DNA of 38,459 bases, taken from Choanephora cucurbitarum. Its lineage: Eukaryota > Mucoromycota > Mucoromycetes > Mucorales > Choanephoraceae. The stretch covers positions 1 to 38,459 of the forward strand of contig JAIWNI010000168.1 in the NCBI GenBank assembly GCA_025331435.1. Reading direction: 5' to 3'. The translations under genes were made by a program, and so were the position numbers. This document shows, piece after piece, positions 20,173 to 32,930 of the stretch; position 1 is the first letter of the stretch; every line of letters starts with the position of its first letter. The notes beneath the pieces are model-generated. The model saw nothing but the letters and a program-made list of their open reading frames with translations. It ran no database searches and was not told the origin of the DNA.

Positions 20173-21666
20173 CTAATCATCCACGAGAGTTCTCCAAGCT
20201 TCCAAATGGCTTCGTAGCTTATGGACATTTTGTTCTACTTGATCGGGTTTTTGAATCTTAAGTTCGTTCAAGTAACGCTTGATAGCGATAGCAGCTTCAT
20301 CAGTTTTGCCGCGAACGAGAGCCTTTTGATTAGCAAATGTATTGTAGAGGTAGTTCTGGATCCAGTCAATATGTGCTTCAGCATATCCAAGGCGACGATA
20401 AGCATCATGTTCTTTTTGACGCCAGAAATGAGCGAATGAGCTTTTGATGCTGATATCCTCAAAATCCATATCTTGAATCTTATTAGTGGCTTGGGTAGCA
20501 ACTTCAGAGACTCTGGACATGGCCGAATGAATTGTACGAGAACGTGCCATAGACTTGGAAGAAGAATGCCAGTCATAAGAAAGAGAGCTAGCTACTGACT
20601 GAATTGAGCTGGTAACTTGCTGAGCAGCTTGCTTGGGCTTTTCGACTTCTTTTATGATTTCGGTCTTTATCTTTTTCATGTTGAATATATGATGCAGACG
20701 GTTCTGAACTCTTCTGATAGCCATGACTATGCGATCCCAAAAGTCCTCGCAACAATATTTGACGTACTCATACCAATTCTTTGCTTCCTCTTTGGCCTGA
20801 CCAGTATATTCAAGCGCAAATATCTTGTATCCATAAATATCGCTTTTGATGGATTCAATTATACGATCAATCTGATCTTTTGTCATTTGCGTTTTTTCAG
20901 CAAGAGCACCAGAGAGATCTTCTGCCCACATCTTATCTCCAAGTCTGTGAATATCAGTGTTCTCAATGCTAGAGCGAATTTGATCAACAACATGCTTGGC
21001 TTCTTCTTTAGTTAGGCCTCCTAAATGAGATATGCGATCACTGATTGTATGAAGCCATCTGTTCAAAGAAGAAGAACCATCCTCTACTTCCGGCTTGATA
21101 CGGAGAACGCGTTGATACCAAGAAGGCTCCTGATACCGGCTTTCTATTTTCGAATATGCCTTTTTCCAGTCAGCTTCTGTAACAAGTTTTAAGCGGATAG
21201 CCTCATTCTGTGCTTTATCAAGTACTGCCTTAACGTGTTCTTTAGACAGCTTTCCCTTTAGTTCTAACTGTCTCAGTTGATGCTTTAGGTTGGTAATGAA
21301 GCCGTCGACATCGTTCTGTGCAAGGTGAGTATTTTTCTTCAGATCAATATTAAATTCTGAGACAATCTGATCAACGTGGTTGCCGAAGTATTTTGCATTT
21401 GCAGTTGCAGCATCTTTATAGGCCTGCGCAATTTCGACCAAAGAACTTTGATCCATAGCCTTGTCATAAACAATTTTGTATCTGTCGAAATACGATTTCA
21501 AACTATCTTTTGTCCATTCTACCACTTCCTCGGTCCTCACTTAAAGAATACCTGTTAATAAAACATTTAAGCTCAGCAGTCAAATCAACTTACCAATAGC
21601 AAATGCAGGATTTGTAAAGAACACGAAGTATATGTATGAGATTGTTAGTAAAGACGATAGCCTCAT
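20173..21666 (-). CDS. Secretory-pathway helical-repeat protein, possibly Ish1/Msc1-like
   Basis: Minus-strand exons 21666-21594 and 21539-20173 give 479 residues. Exon 1 encodes a clear signal peptide (MRLSSLLTISYIYFVFFTNP, then AFA). The intron is 54 nt (gtaagt..aag); the more canonical cag seven codons' length upstream would lead into a stop, so the aag acceptor was used. The mature protein is almost entirely helical and charged. It begins VEWTKDSLKSYFDRYKIVYD, which resembles the W-x3-L-x2-[FWY] pattern of Ish1-type domains, and has further repeats of a motif like LTKEEAKHVVDQIRSSIE (also LSKEHVKAVLDKAQNE and MTKDQIDRIIESIKSD). Ish1/Msc1 proteins act at the ER/nuclear envelope in stress responses, but this assignment is tentative; it could be a Mucoromycota-specific family. 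No catalytic motif is visible. Confidence 0.8.
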
Positions 21667-23566
21667 CTTGATTTAAAGAAAAATAGTAATGAAGAAAAGA
21701 AAAATGATGAAAGACTCCAAAGGTGGATGATTATGTATTGTTTCGGCCAAATTTTCATACATCATTGTGATTTAATATTTTTATTTTCTGTCTCAGACCA
21801 TTGTTCCTAGAACTGAACGCTGAGCAAATACCATCATCACTCTGCCTTCATGCTAGAATTAAACAAAAAACCAAGTTCACTTAAATGAAGTATCGCACAT
21901 CATTTATTTTTAGTGCTCTGCTCAAAGTCCTCAAAAGGCAATTGTCTCGTGCGAAATCTGTTCATCTATTATTGGCTTGTGGAGGTTGGCATTTGGCTCT
22001 CTCTTTCTCTTTTTTTTTTCTCTCTCTCTATTAACAAGAGCCACACTTTTTACAACACATGAAAGAACTGTGCTCTGTTGGTTCATAAAACACTGCACTG
22101 ACACGACTCACATTAAGTATTTTGCCAACATTACTGAGATTATCTGACTAGCTTGAATTCCCGATTGATGTCTATGGATTCATTTATTTGAAACCAACAT
22201 TTAACTTTCAGCAGCAGGAAAAGAGAAATGCGTTTAATCTAATATAGTGAGTAAGTCAAATATTCTTCAGTTGGGATCAGCAACCAAACACTGGGGCAAC
22301 ATTAGATAAGCCTATTGGGTGCATTATGTTAAGGAAACAAACAGAGCGTGTTTGCATAAACAAATACCCAAAAGGTTGCAGCTTTCATATGATATACGTC
22401 AATCGGGATCAATTGGGGAGATGGGGGGCACTAGGTTTGTTTAGTGACACAAATATTGGTTGACATAAATGTGGTTTATGTTGGCTTCTGCTGTATAGTA
22501 TAACTTTTGAGATACAAAACACCTTACTTTTTTTTATTTTTAACACTAAAATGATAAGTTAGCCAGCTTTGCCCTTTTATGTTTGTATCACTAGTATTTG
22601 ATTTGTCTACCCTTTACAATTCCACCAAATGAGATGCGCAGAAAGTTTTTTTTTTTTCATAATTTATTGTCTGAGTCTTAAAAAATTGACTTGTAAGGTC
22701 GAACATTGAGTGCCAAGTAAGCAAACAAAATTTGCAAATCAACTGAAAATAGGAGTAGAACTGGTCGACATGTATAAGTGTCTGATCGCAGTCAAGTAGC
22801 CAATTGTTTCTGGAGGCACCAGGATACAAGTTGGTTTTGTTTTCTGTTTAATTTAGCAAGCATTATATATTGAGATGATGTTAAATGATGAGCTGGTATC
22901 ATCTAATACTGTCACTTTTGTTCAATGTTCAGAACTGATCAGAGAAAGAAAAAGCAACATGCCTAATGCTTTAATTGGAATAGTTTTGGTCAGCAGCTGG
23001 ATGACTGAACAGTGCGTACAAAGCCATTAATTGCTAGTTACATTGGAACATAACGGCAATTATTCATTAACAATTCACTCCTTCTTTATGCCCTCTGCAT
23101 GCAAGAAGTGTGGAGAACTACTTGGTTTCAAAAACTCTAGCACAAACTAGCTAGTTTGTAGTCATGACTAATGGTTTTACTGAGAAGAGCATTGTCTCTG
23201 ATTAATACACAGCCTAAAATCTCATTTGTACAGAATAAACGTTAATCTTTTATGATTCGTGTATTCTATTTCCGGAAATAGTGTACCTTTTTCGAAAAGA
23301 AAAAAAAAGGGATTTTATCGTACGCAATTTCCTATTGGATGGTTACACCCCAAAAGTGCCCCCACCACCCAACAATTCATGTTTGAATTTAAATTTTTTT
23401 TAATATATAAAGGAAGACTTCGATGACAATCATAGCAACCTCAGTTCACCCTTTTCTTGTATTTTCTTTTTCATCTATAACCTGCAAGGAGAAACTCTTA
23501 TTGTTCTTTAAAAGAAAATATTACTAGAAGAAATTGGAAAAAAGGGCTCAACTTGTATCATCAACA
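21667..23566. promoter_or_regulatory. 1.9-kb divergent promoter region upstream of the desaturase
   Basis: The region separates two divergent genes. Features seen: a CT/T tract (21997-22029), an inverted CCAAT (ATTGG, 23334-23338), a short C-rich block (gtgcccccaccaccc, about 23357-23371) and a TATATAAA (23404-23411) 156 bases before the desaturase ATG. Poly-T/poly-A runs occur at 22531-22540 and 22648-22659. Only small unconvincing open frames occur. Confidence 0.5.
23404..23411 (+). promoter_or_regulatory. TATA box of the delta-9 desaturase gene
   Basis: TATATAAA lies 156 bases upstream of the ATG and 66 bases downstream of an inverted CCAAT box, with a pyrimidine-rich leader after it. The geometry fits a strongly expressed gene. 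Seen in sequence; use is inferred. Confidence 0.6.
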
Positions 23567-25044
23567 ATGTCTAACGTACAAACAATTACTTCAATTGAAC
23601 GCACCAAGACGGAGTCCATGAAGCCTCCTCTTCCAAAGACAAAGATGCCTCCTCTCTTTGATCAACCTGTGACCTCAAAGAACTGGACCAAATTTGTTAA
23701 CTGGCCTCAATCTATCCTTCTTATTTCTACCCCTTTGATCGGTCTTTACGGTGCTTTTACAACTACATTGACAAAGAACACTTTGATATGGGCTGTCATG
23801 TATTATTTCATTACTGGTCTCGGTATTACTGCTGGTTACCATCGTATGTGGGCTCATCGTGCTTATCGAGGTACCTTGCTTTTGCGTTGGTTCTTCAGTT
23901 TTGCCGGTGCTGGTGCTGTCGAAGGTTCTGCTTATTGGTGGTCTAGAGGTCATCGTGCTCACCACAGGTAAAGTTAATAGAAGTTGGCATTAATACTGTT
24001 CTAACATTGCTTTTCTCTCTTTGTTCAATAGATGGACTGATACCGATAAGGATCCTTACAGTGCTCACCGTGGTTTCTTTTTCTCTCACTTTGGCTGGAT
24101 GTTAGTCCAACGTCCTAGAAGCAGAATTGGTTATGCTGATGTTGCTGATCTCAAGGCTGATTCTGCTGTTGCTTTCCAACACAAATACTACCCTTACTTC
24201 GCTCTTGGTATGGGCTTTATCTTTCCTACTTTGGTTGCCGGTCTTGGTTGGGGTGATTTCAGAGTAAGTTTTCAAGTGCCGCATGGCCTCATTAAGAGTT
24301 TATCTAATTCTTCAATAGGGTGGTTTCTTCTATGCCGGTGTTCTTCGTCTTGTGTTTGTTCACCATGCTACCTTCTGTGTCAACAGTTTGGCTCACTACT
24401 TGGGTGAAACTACTTTTGATGATCACAACACTCCTCGTGACAGTTGGGTCACTGCCTTTGTTACTTTGGGTGAAGGTTACCACAACTTTCATCACCAATT
24501 CCCTCAAGACTACCGTAATGCCATCAAGTATCACCAATATGACCCCACTAAGTGGTTGATTATTGTTCTCTCTTGGTTTGGTCTCGCTTATGAATTGAAG
24601 CAATTCCCTTCTAACGAAGTCACAAAGGGTCTCCTCTTCATGCAAGAAAAGAAGATTCAAGAACAAAAATCCAAGTTAAACTATGGTACTCCGTTGAAGG
24701 ACTTACCCATCTACACCTGGGATGAATTCCAAAACCTTGTGGTAAATGAAAACAAGAAGTGGATTTTGATTGAAGGTGTCCTTTACGATGTTGCAGAATT
24801 CATGAAGGAGCATCCTGGTGGTATGAAGTATCTTTCTACAGCTATTGGTAAAGATATGACTACTTCCTTCAACGGTGGTATCTATAACCACTCTAATGGT
24901 GCTCGTAACTTGCTCACATCCCTTCGTGTTGGTGTTCTTTTGAATGGTATGCAAGTGATGTCCGAAGCTGATGCAACTGCTAATGCCTATGACGATTCAC
25001 TTGAATTCGATACCAAATCTGCTCAATTCTACAAGAACAAGTAA
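23567..25044 (+). CDS. OLE1: Delta-9 fatty acid desaturase with C-terminal cytochrome b5
   Basis: Exons 23567-23967, 24032-24263 and 24319-25044 give 452 residues. It introduces the cis-9 double bond into stearoyl/palmitoyl-CoA in the ER membrane, making oleate. The di-iron histidine boxes are all present: HRMWAH (His92), HRAHH (His129) and HNFHH (His266). Membrane segments flank them (ILLISTPLIGLYGAF, YYFITGLGITAGY, ALGMGFIFPTLVAG). The C-terminus is a fused cytochrome b5 with the heme motif EFMKEHPGG (His376) and a second histidine in GIYNHSNGA; this built-in electron donor is typical of fungal OLE1. The longer open frame begins at a TTG; the first ATG (23567, context acaATGt) fits the family N-terminus. 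Codon use is strongly biased (ggt, gtt, ctt, aag), suggesting high expression. A CA repeat follows the stop and AATAAA lies at 25184-25189. Confidence 0.96.
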
Positions 25045-27463
25045 TCAACACACACACACACATCTCATTTTTATATATATTTTTTCTCCTTGTATAGCAT
25101 GTATATCCATATCCATTTTTTTTTAATCTTAAACAGAAAATCATCTCTCACATTACAAACCGACTTGCATAAACACTACTATAAATAAAATAAGCATAAA
25201 GTTTACCAAAGCCAGACAGATTTTCAGTGATGATCCATTTGCTGTTGGACTATATCAAAATAAAAGAGTTAGCTACAAACCTCCTTTTGTTGACCTTCAA
25301 AATACATATCCCCGAGTACAAGCTTTCTTTTTATAAATCATGAATTACAGAGATAAATGAAGAATCCTATGCCAATAATCATGCTACTTATTTAAGCCAC
25401 ATGCGATTTTTGCTTGTAGGGATTTAGCCAAATATTACAAGAATGTCATTAAACAAGTAGTCGAGAGCGTTTGAGCAATATAAATTCAGTCCTCTGTATA
25501 TGCTCTTTGCACCACCATTTCTTTATTCCCGGAACCATTAGTGCCTTCTACTTCACAGTTGTTGGCAGATAACAAAGTGTATTAAGTGTGCAAAAAAGTG
25601 TGTAACTATCTTCGATAATGTTACCTTTCTTTTTGATAGCCAAAGCTTGCAAGCACCTTGATCCTCTTGTTATACAGTGCTTTTTTCTTCTAGTGATGAA
25701 AATCAGATAGAGAAGTTGCTGGATTTTGACAACAACGCCAAGTAATTGATACATAGCACTCAATAAAGTAGTGCCTATTTTTACAAGAGACAAATAAGAC
25801 TGAAACTGTAAATATTGTTTATCAAGTAAGAGAAAGCATAATAAAACAAAGATATATTTTTATTGTTGGCGACACAACATACATTCATTTGACTATAGAA
25901 TACTCTCCATTGAGTATACTATAGCATACAGATTGTTTACTCTTTGGACATCGTCTAGTCAATTCGATAATTAACAGAATAACAGTTACATACTTCCATC
26001 CAACTATCGCCTTATCATACAACCCAGCTGATTTTGGCTTATTACTGCGCTACATGTTCCTTATATATAACATAGTTTTTCTCATCGGACTAATTGGCCC
26101 TGTATCAGCATCAGCATGTTGGAAAGTGCAGTGTACTAAACGTAGGCTCGGTTTGCAACATGCTAGTAAATTGTATCATAATTCTAAGAAAAGTTTGTAT
26201 TAATTAGTTTTTTGGGTTAGGTTTTTTGGAACACTGATCAGTCTTACATGATCGGAAAGTCAAGTTTTCAGTTATAGCATATACTTTGTAGGTTGAGTTT
26301 GCTCTCGGCTGGTTTTGTATGGCCTACCAACAAGTCAATGGTGGCTACAACACAAAGGGACTTTGAAATTCCGTGTGCTGCTGTCTGACTTTTTTTTTGG
26401 TCTGGAGATGCATCCCCCTTTTCAATTAAACTTTGTCATGTTTTGTACGCGAACAGACAACGCACATTGTGTTGATACGCATAGCAGCATCTTTGTGATA
26501 AGAATAATGTGAGTGTTTTAGCCTAGGCTGGAGAATCTCTTGCTTGTGTTGTATGTATGAAGATTCGGCTTCTTTAAGAATTGCTTGTCTATTACCTTAA
26601 ACATTCATAGCCAGTTTCTCTTGGAGTACTGCTCTTTACTGCTGCGAACTAGAATCGCTTACCTTCTGCGATGCAATTAGGCCAGAGGGCCTTATATGAA
26701 AAATAATAACACTTTGCCTTGAATTCATCAATTAGGTGCAACATTTGCTAAGATTTCTTTAAAAAAACTTATTCTACCTAATCTGATTGTGATACCATAT
26801 ACAAGTGCAAGCCATTTACATATAACTAAAAGAGCTTTTTGAGTCATTGGACTTATGAAGTAAGCTGTACCTCGTTACCTCTTAATATAGATAGACAGCT
26901 TTAATTTTCAATAAGCAAACTTTATGCTTGTATAAGATTCTGGTGCTTTCGGATGACCTGAACACATTTCGGTTGGTTATTAGAGTCATCTTTAGTAAAA
27001 TATTGCTGATCAACTATCATTGGAAATCTAAAGAACGACTCTTCAGAACTATCCAATGACATTTGCTGGCTAATCTATCTTTCCAAAAAAGGGGGAGAAG
27101 GAAATTTTATTCGAATCATTGATCCACGTTGCTCAAACTTGAAACGATATAATGAAGAATGTTGATAAGACGATCGTGAATCCCATGGGCTCTATCTTTG
27201 CTTTGTCAGCCTGCCTACTCTCATAGGCATAAGATGCAACCTAATATAATGACAGCATATTTCCCTCACAAGGTTAAGCTCTGCGGTACTTGAACCAGTC
27301 ATGAAAACCTCTTAACCCCCTGTGAGTTGATAACATTTCCGAAATCGAAAAACTTTTCTCTATTTACCCGTTTTTTCCACTGGTCAGTCTGTTTAATTCT
27401 CGTTTATTTTATTAATTTTTTTTTTCTTTTCTTACCCGAGAACAATTTTTTTTTAAATTACTA
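25045..27463. other. Gene-free spacer of 2.4 kb
   Basis: Lies between the desaturase stop and the NADH dehydrogenase start. It begins with a (CA)n stretch (25048-25062) and the desaturase polyadenylation signal, and ends with a T-rich promoter segment (27405-27455). The remainder is AT-rich with only short open frames of unnatural composition. No tRNA, snRNA or transposon signature was recognised. Confidence 0.5.
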
Positions 27464-29290
27464 ATGCAGTCAGCCACACGTATTTTAAGAGGTAAGGTAT
27501 CTTCAAATAATATGTGTAAAGTCCAATGCCTTATCTATCATTAAACCATAAAAGCTGCTTCTCGTCAGTCTCCTGTTGTGCGACGTGCCTTTCAACAGAC
27601 AAGATTTAACTCTACTGTTGCTACTGAAGTACCCAAGAAAGGTTATTCAAAATGGAAGATGGTGAAGAACACTGCCAAGTTGGGTACTGTGGGTTTTGTT
27701 GGTTATACATTTTACTGTAAGTAGTTGACGGCAATTGAGAGGGATATCTGTATTAAGCAAACTTGTTTTAGCTATGTATGAGCATCTTCACCCTACCTCA
27801 GCTCCTACTCCTTTCGATCCTAGTAAGAAAACCATCGTTGTTCTCGGTAGTGGCTGGGCCAGTACCTCTTTCTTGAAAGCAATCGATACCGAGCTTTACA
27901 ACGTAGTCGTTGTTTCACCTCGTAACTATTTCTTGTTTACTCCCCTTTTGCCCTCTTGTACTGTCGGTACTCTTGATTTCCGTTCATTGGTTGAACCTAT
28001 TCGTTTCATTACTCGCCACAAGCCCAACGAAGTCAAGGTATACGAAGCTGAATGTACTGATATTGATGCTGACAAGAAACAAATTACTATTGTTGGTAAG
28101 CGATATTATGTCATGATGAGAATCTCTGTTTGTGTGGATATTCATTTTTTTTTCTAAAGATAACTCCGAGGTTAAGGGCGAGAAGGAAACTAACACGATC
28201 CCATATGATTATTTGGTCATCGGTATTGGTGCTCAAAGTCAAACATTTGGTATCAAGGGTGTTGAAGAATATGGTTGTTTCCTTAAGGAAGTTTGGGATG
28301 CTCAAAAGATTCGTACCAAGTTAATGGATTGTATTGAAACTGCTGCTTTCCCTGGTCAATCTCCTGAGGAAATTGAACGTTTGTTGCATATGGTTGTAGT
28401 TGGTGGTGGTCCCACTGGTGTTGAATATGCTGCCGAACTTCATGATTTCTTGGTCGATGATCTGACTGCTTGGTATCCAGGTAAGATCAAAATAAGATGT
28501 GTTTGTATGACCTAATTCTTATTTGTTTGTAGAACTCGCTGGTAAGGTCAAGATTACTCTTGTCGAAGCATTGCCCAATGTCCTTCCTGCTTTCTCTAAG
28601 CAATTGATTGACTACACTGAATCTACCTTCAAGGAACAACGCATTCAGATCCATACAAAGACAATGGTAAAGGAAGTGAAGGAAAAGGAAATTATTGTTC
28701 AAGGTCCCAATGGTGAGAAGGAAGCTATGCCTTATGGTCTCTTGGTCTGGGCCACAGGTAACACCTCTCGTCCTTTAGTCAGAAACTTGATGGCCAAATA
28801 CCCTGAAGCCCAAAACATTCGTCGTGGCTTGGCTGTTGACGATTGGCTCAGAATGGCTGGTACTCAAGACATCTATGCTTTGGGTGATGCTACTGCTACC
28901 AAGTATGCTCCTACTGCTCAAGTTGCAGCTCAGCAAGGTAAATACCTCGCCCGTGTGTTTGCTCAGCTCCATGCTGTTGAAAAGTATGAAGCTGAATTGG
29001 AAACTGCTAATGAGGAAGAAAAGACCAAGAAGATTCGCAAGTTGCAAAAGGCTCAAGATATCAAGCCCTTCCATTACTCTCACCAAGGTTCCCTTTGTTA
29101 CATTGGTTCTGATAAAGCTATTGCTGATTTGCCTCTTGGCCCTGGTAACTTGGCCTCTGGTGGTGTTGCTACTTATGCTTTCTGGCGTTCTGCTTATATC
29201 TCCAATTTGTTCTCTGTTCGTAACAAATGGTTGGTCATCACTGATTGGACCAAGAAGACACTCTGGGGTCGTGATATCTCTAGAGAATAA
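27464..29290 (+). CDS. Type II (alternative, rotenone-insensitive) NADH dehydrogenase, mitochondrial
   Basis: Exons 27464-27491, 27555-27716, 27772-28095, 28160-28480 and 28533-29290 give 530 residues. It oxidises NADH and reduces ubiquinone at the inner mitochondrial membrane without pumping protons. The N-terminus is a basic presequence (MQSATRILRAASRQSPVVRR) followed by one hydrophobic segment (LGTVGFVGYTFY) that suits an external NDE-type enzyme. The FAD-binding dinucleotide fold is VVLGSGWASTSFLKAID (from residue 86) with NYFLFTPLLPS; the NADH fold is VVVGGGPTGVEYAAELHD (from residue 250). DIYALGDAT closes the FAD site. No EF-hand is seen. The ending WLVITDWTKKTLWGRDISRE is typical. The first exon has only 28 coding bases; all junctions keep frame. 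AATAAA is at 29435-29440. External versus internal orientation is inference. Confidence 0.95.
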
Positions 29291-29784
29291 TCTCAACCTT
29301 TTATTTTCTTTAAACCACTCCTTCTCTCATCTTCTTTAGTCACTCTTTTATTTCCTCTCTCTCTCATTTTTACAAAAGACATCATTTCAGTTCTTGTATT
29401 ATGTATAATCCCTATATTAGATTTAAGTAGATCAAATAAAGCATCAAAAACATTATATAGATTCAATTTGCATTAGAAAAGAAATTACATTTATCTATAG
29501 AACTCTTTTGTGAGCTGATATGTTGTCAATAACTGATGCTTTAAATCCAGAGCTATCTTATTTTTTTTTAACATATGCTCCAGAAGTAACCAGCATGACT
29601 TTGACCAGCTGAGTATGGTTTGGCCAATCAATTTTCAGGATGATTACTATGAAATTCTTAATAAATCCCAAGTTTTGCTTGTACTATAATAGGTATGTTT
29701 TTCATGAATGTTTTTTTGCTTATTCTATTTCCACTACTCTCTTCTTTTTCAAACACCTGGCCTAACTAAATACAAACAACTGCA
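29291..29784. other. Spacer between two plus-strand genes
   Basis: Holds the NADH dehydrogenase 3' region (AATAAA at 29435-29440) and the promoter of the coiled-coil gene. A pyrimidine-rich stretch (tctattt ccactactctcttctttttc, about 29725-29750) precedes the next start. Nothing else recognised. Confidence 0.5.
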
Positions 29785-30725
29785 ATGATACAATCAAAAC
29801 GTCCTCTCCCTCCTACTCCAGGCACCAATACAAAATATAAAAACGACAACAATGAACTGTTACTAGATAAAAACCATGGCAGTTTGACAGATGGAGAAAG
29901 AAAGTGGTACAATGATATTCATAAATCAATAGAACAAAAAGATGTACATATCGCCTCCTATCTTTTTGTTGTCTTCCATTTGTATGTTATTAGTACTGAC
30001 TTAATTTGCCTTGCTTGTTTTTTTGTTAGTCTATCATAACTAACTTAAAAACTGTTGCTTCTGAATGGAAAAAGAAGGCAAATGAATATGAAACAGCTTA
30101 CAAAGAAACAAAGCGTCTTTTTGAAGGTACACATCGCTCTCCTTTTTCTGAAATAAGACTAGAGAGCTGATTTTAGAATGTAGAACGTGAAAAGTTTTTA
30201 ATGAAACAACATGAAGCAGAGATAGAAGCAACTACAAAAATCCAAGCTGAACAACTCAATGAGAGTCATGAGCTGATACTTCAACTAGAAAAGGAAAACA
30301 CGTTTCTGAGGTCTCAGCTCAATCAGTTTAAATATTTGGAACAGTCATCTATACAAACACAGTCAGTAAATCTGAATAATGACATGTATAGCCAAATATG
30401 TCACACGGCCAAAGTAATGCAGTTGTTGTCTAAATTTCTATAATTATCTGACTAGAGTATTTCCTCTTAGAGAGATAGCGAAGTCGTAAGCATGCACACC
30501 CCTTTGTCCAAAGAGAACTCCAATGATTTACTGCAGAGAATCAATGTAGGCTGGCATCATTAAAAAGAGACAACTGACTAACCTGATGTTTCTATTGTCA
30601 AGGACATGGTGACTATTGTTGAAGGGACACTTCACCGTTTCGAGAACAGAGAAGGTATACATAGTAAAGCCTCATTTGCTTCCTTAAACGCAACTTCTGA
30701 TGTTTCAAATGAACAAGCTACTTGA
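29785..30725 (+). CDS. Small coiled-coil protein, unknown function
   Basis: Exons 29785-29943, 30030-30126, 30184-30413, 30471-30545 and 30603-30725 give 227 residues. The start MIQSKRPLPPTPGTNTKYK is proline-rich and disordered. From about residue 55 it is a continuous coiled coil: NLKTVASEWKKKANEYETAY, KETKRLFEEREKFLMKQHEA, then ELILQLEKENTFLRSQLNQF, with heptad-spaced hydrophobics. The C-terminal part (INDMVTIVEGTLHRFENREG) could be another short helix. All exon joins keep frame and coiled-coil register; in intron 2 the second of two nearby acceptors (30183) was chosen because the first leads to a stop. A possible sixth splice at 30652 (gtatac) was not used since read-through reaches a stop shortly after. 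No family is recognised; a structural or tethering role is only a guess. Confidence 0.7.
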
Positions 30726-32930
30726 TTGTTAGGAACGATACTGGCTAGATTTACCTTATTGATAGAAACAACCGTAGAAGCAGACCTTTTTTTTTAGTAT
30801 TTGTATAAATATTGTTTATGATCACTCACTCTTATCAGTGAGCCATCACTGTCTGTTCGACATATAAGCTTTTCTCTTTCTTTATTTTATGGAAAAAAGA
30901 CTGTTAGCGAGTAATCTAGTACCTCCAGAGAAATATGTTTGTATGGATTTATTTGAAATCAAGACTGACCTATTGTTACCAAAAAAAAAAAAAAAAAGAA
31001 AAAAGAAAAAAGATCTGATTCTAAGTTAGATCACACCAATCGGATCAATTGGATACAAAAATAAAAAGTGTTAACTAAAAACCATGTGGTTGTAGGTGGT
31101 GGTAAGGAGGAAGGCAATCATGATTGAGAATTGAAGTTTAGGGGAAATAGTTTTTAAACGCTTGTCAATTCTTGAGAATAGTTTTTATCCATGATTTATG
31201 CTTGTTAGTAAAAGAAAGTTTAGCTAAAAATATAACATTCTTTTTTTTTCTTAGGTTGGTCGAGAACGATTCAGCTAAAATTTTGCTTCTTTCTATGAAA
31301 AGTAATCAATTGGCCAGATCTTTTCTCAATATGAATTTCTGATATAAGGCCCTTTACGTTCATTATGGACTTTAGTAAAAATTTCAGTGTATCAGCCACT
31401 CTTGGAAGCATTACTGATGGAATTATTTGTTCTTGAATAAGGGACATTAGCTAATTTGCAAAGCATACAGGCTCAAAATCGAGGGAAACATAGTATATAG
31501 TAAACTTCTTATAACGGAATAATGGAAAAAAGGTGCAATCTATCAAGGATTGCATTTTCGCCTTGGTACTCCAATGCGATAGATGATGTCAGTTATTCTA
31601 TACATGACTAAAATAGATGCTAGTAACTTGATTGACTCTATTTGATTTTGCTCACCTCATACATACTCAGATCGGCAAGCGTCCAAGATATGGTGAGTGG
31701 CTAGATTTACAAGTCTCATAACTATCAAGTCTGTTACATAATAGATCGCTGTGTTTCTCTTAACAAAATAAGACAGTAACAAGAAGAATTGATTTATGTA
31801 TTAAACATGCAACACTTTCAAGCCTCAACTTCAGGACGTCTGGAATTCTCTCCCTCTTTTTTTTTTACGAAATGACGATCTATAGTTTAGTTCAACCTTA
31901 GAATTGTTTCATCCAGTCACCAAAAATGTTATAACTAACTACAGAATTTAGAAAGAAAGAAAAGATAGGGCTTTTGATGTGTTTTTTGGAAATTTAATTT
32001 AACAGCTTCTAATGGCTACACAAAATGGCTTGTAAGAAATCAGGGCTCTTAATCTGACACACACAAAACTTTATTTATTGTAATACATCAAATATATTTT
32101 TAGACTTCAATAGTAGAAGAAATGTTGACTTACAACAAAATCATGCTTCTAATAGACAAGAGCAAGTCCTGCTTATTCAGTTGGTATTTTTATGCCATAT
32201 AAGAAGAGAGCATCAACAGAATAGTCAAGAGACCTGTTCCTCCTTCTTTTTTTTTTTTTGTATGTAGAGTAACCATAAGCCTAAAGTAAAAAAGAGATAA
32301 ATGCTCCAAAAGTGTTCAATGATTTATTGTTTTGAATGCAATTTCTCCTTTTTTCACTTGAAAAATGCTCATTGATTATCAGTGCAAGTTTAAACTGAAA
32401 GAGATACCATCTCCTTTCCCCCTCTTTTCTTAGGAAGATGGCCTGTATGAATATACTTTATCTATTGTCTATTAGGATCATAAGAAACTTTTTTTTTTGA
32501 TAGCAGTGATGAGCAAGCATTTGAAAACCAGAGAAAAGGAACTGAGAGTATACACCAGTAAGATAGGCTTATGTTTTCATTTCTCCTTATTCGAAACCTC
32601 AACTTGTTTCTCTTTTGTTTGTTTATTAGTCAGAGATGCTTTGTTTTTTTTATCTGTGAAGAGAAAGCTTTTGATACTCTATAATGAGATGACATTGTTA
32701 TCTCTTTTGTTTTTGTGTAGATATATAGTATAGCTATACTTTAGGGATTAAGAAAAAATAAGAGAAAGAAAAAGGGGGAGGAGAGAACAAATATATCTGA
32801 GCAACCTTTCATTATAGTAGGAGTAAGGTCAATGTGTATGTAAAGTAACACTTTATTATAAATACATTTCGATATGGGGCTTTTGTTTGTTAATAATGGT
32901 ATATAATAATCTAAAAATAATAATAATAAA
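30726..32930. other. Gene-free spacer of 2.2 kb
   Basis: AT-rich sequence with a 17-A run and further A/G tract (30981-31011) and many poly-T runs (31241-31250, 31858-31868, 32249-32260). Weak ORFs exist (32497-32733) but are T-rich and lack resemblance to any family. It contains the 3' ends of the coiled-coil gene (+) and the secreted-protein gene (-), which converge here. Confidence 0.45.

Noticed and set aside
25045..27463. Possible ncRNA in the long spacer after the desaturase
   Set aside because: No conserved box motifs or convincing stem structure could be seen; expression data would be needed.
28775..29296. Minus-strand ORF of 173 codons
   Set aside because: Lies entirely opposite the last exon of the NADH dehydrogenase; its length follows from the strong codon bias of that gene.
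32497..32733. Plus-strand ORF of 78 codons starting at a weak start
   Set aside because: Leu/Phe-rich product from T-rich sequence, no homology, no promoter; a possible intron inside it gives only a short hydrophobic tail.
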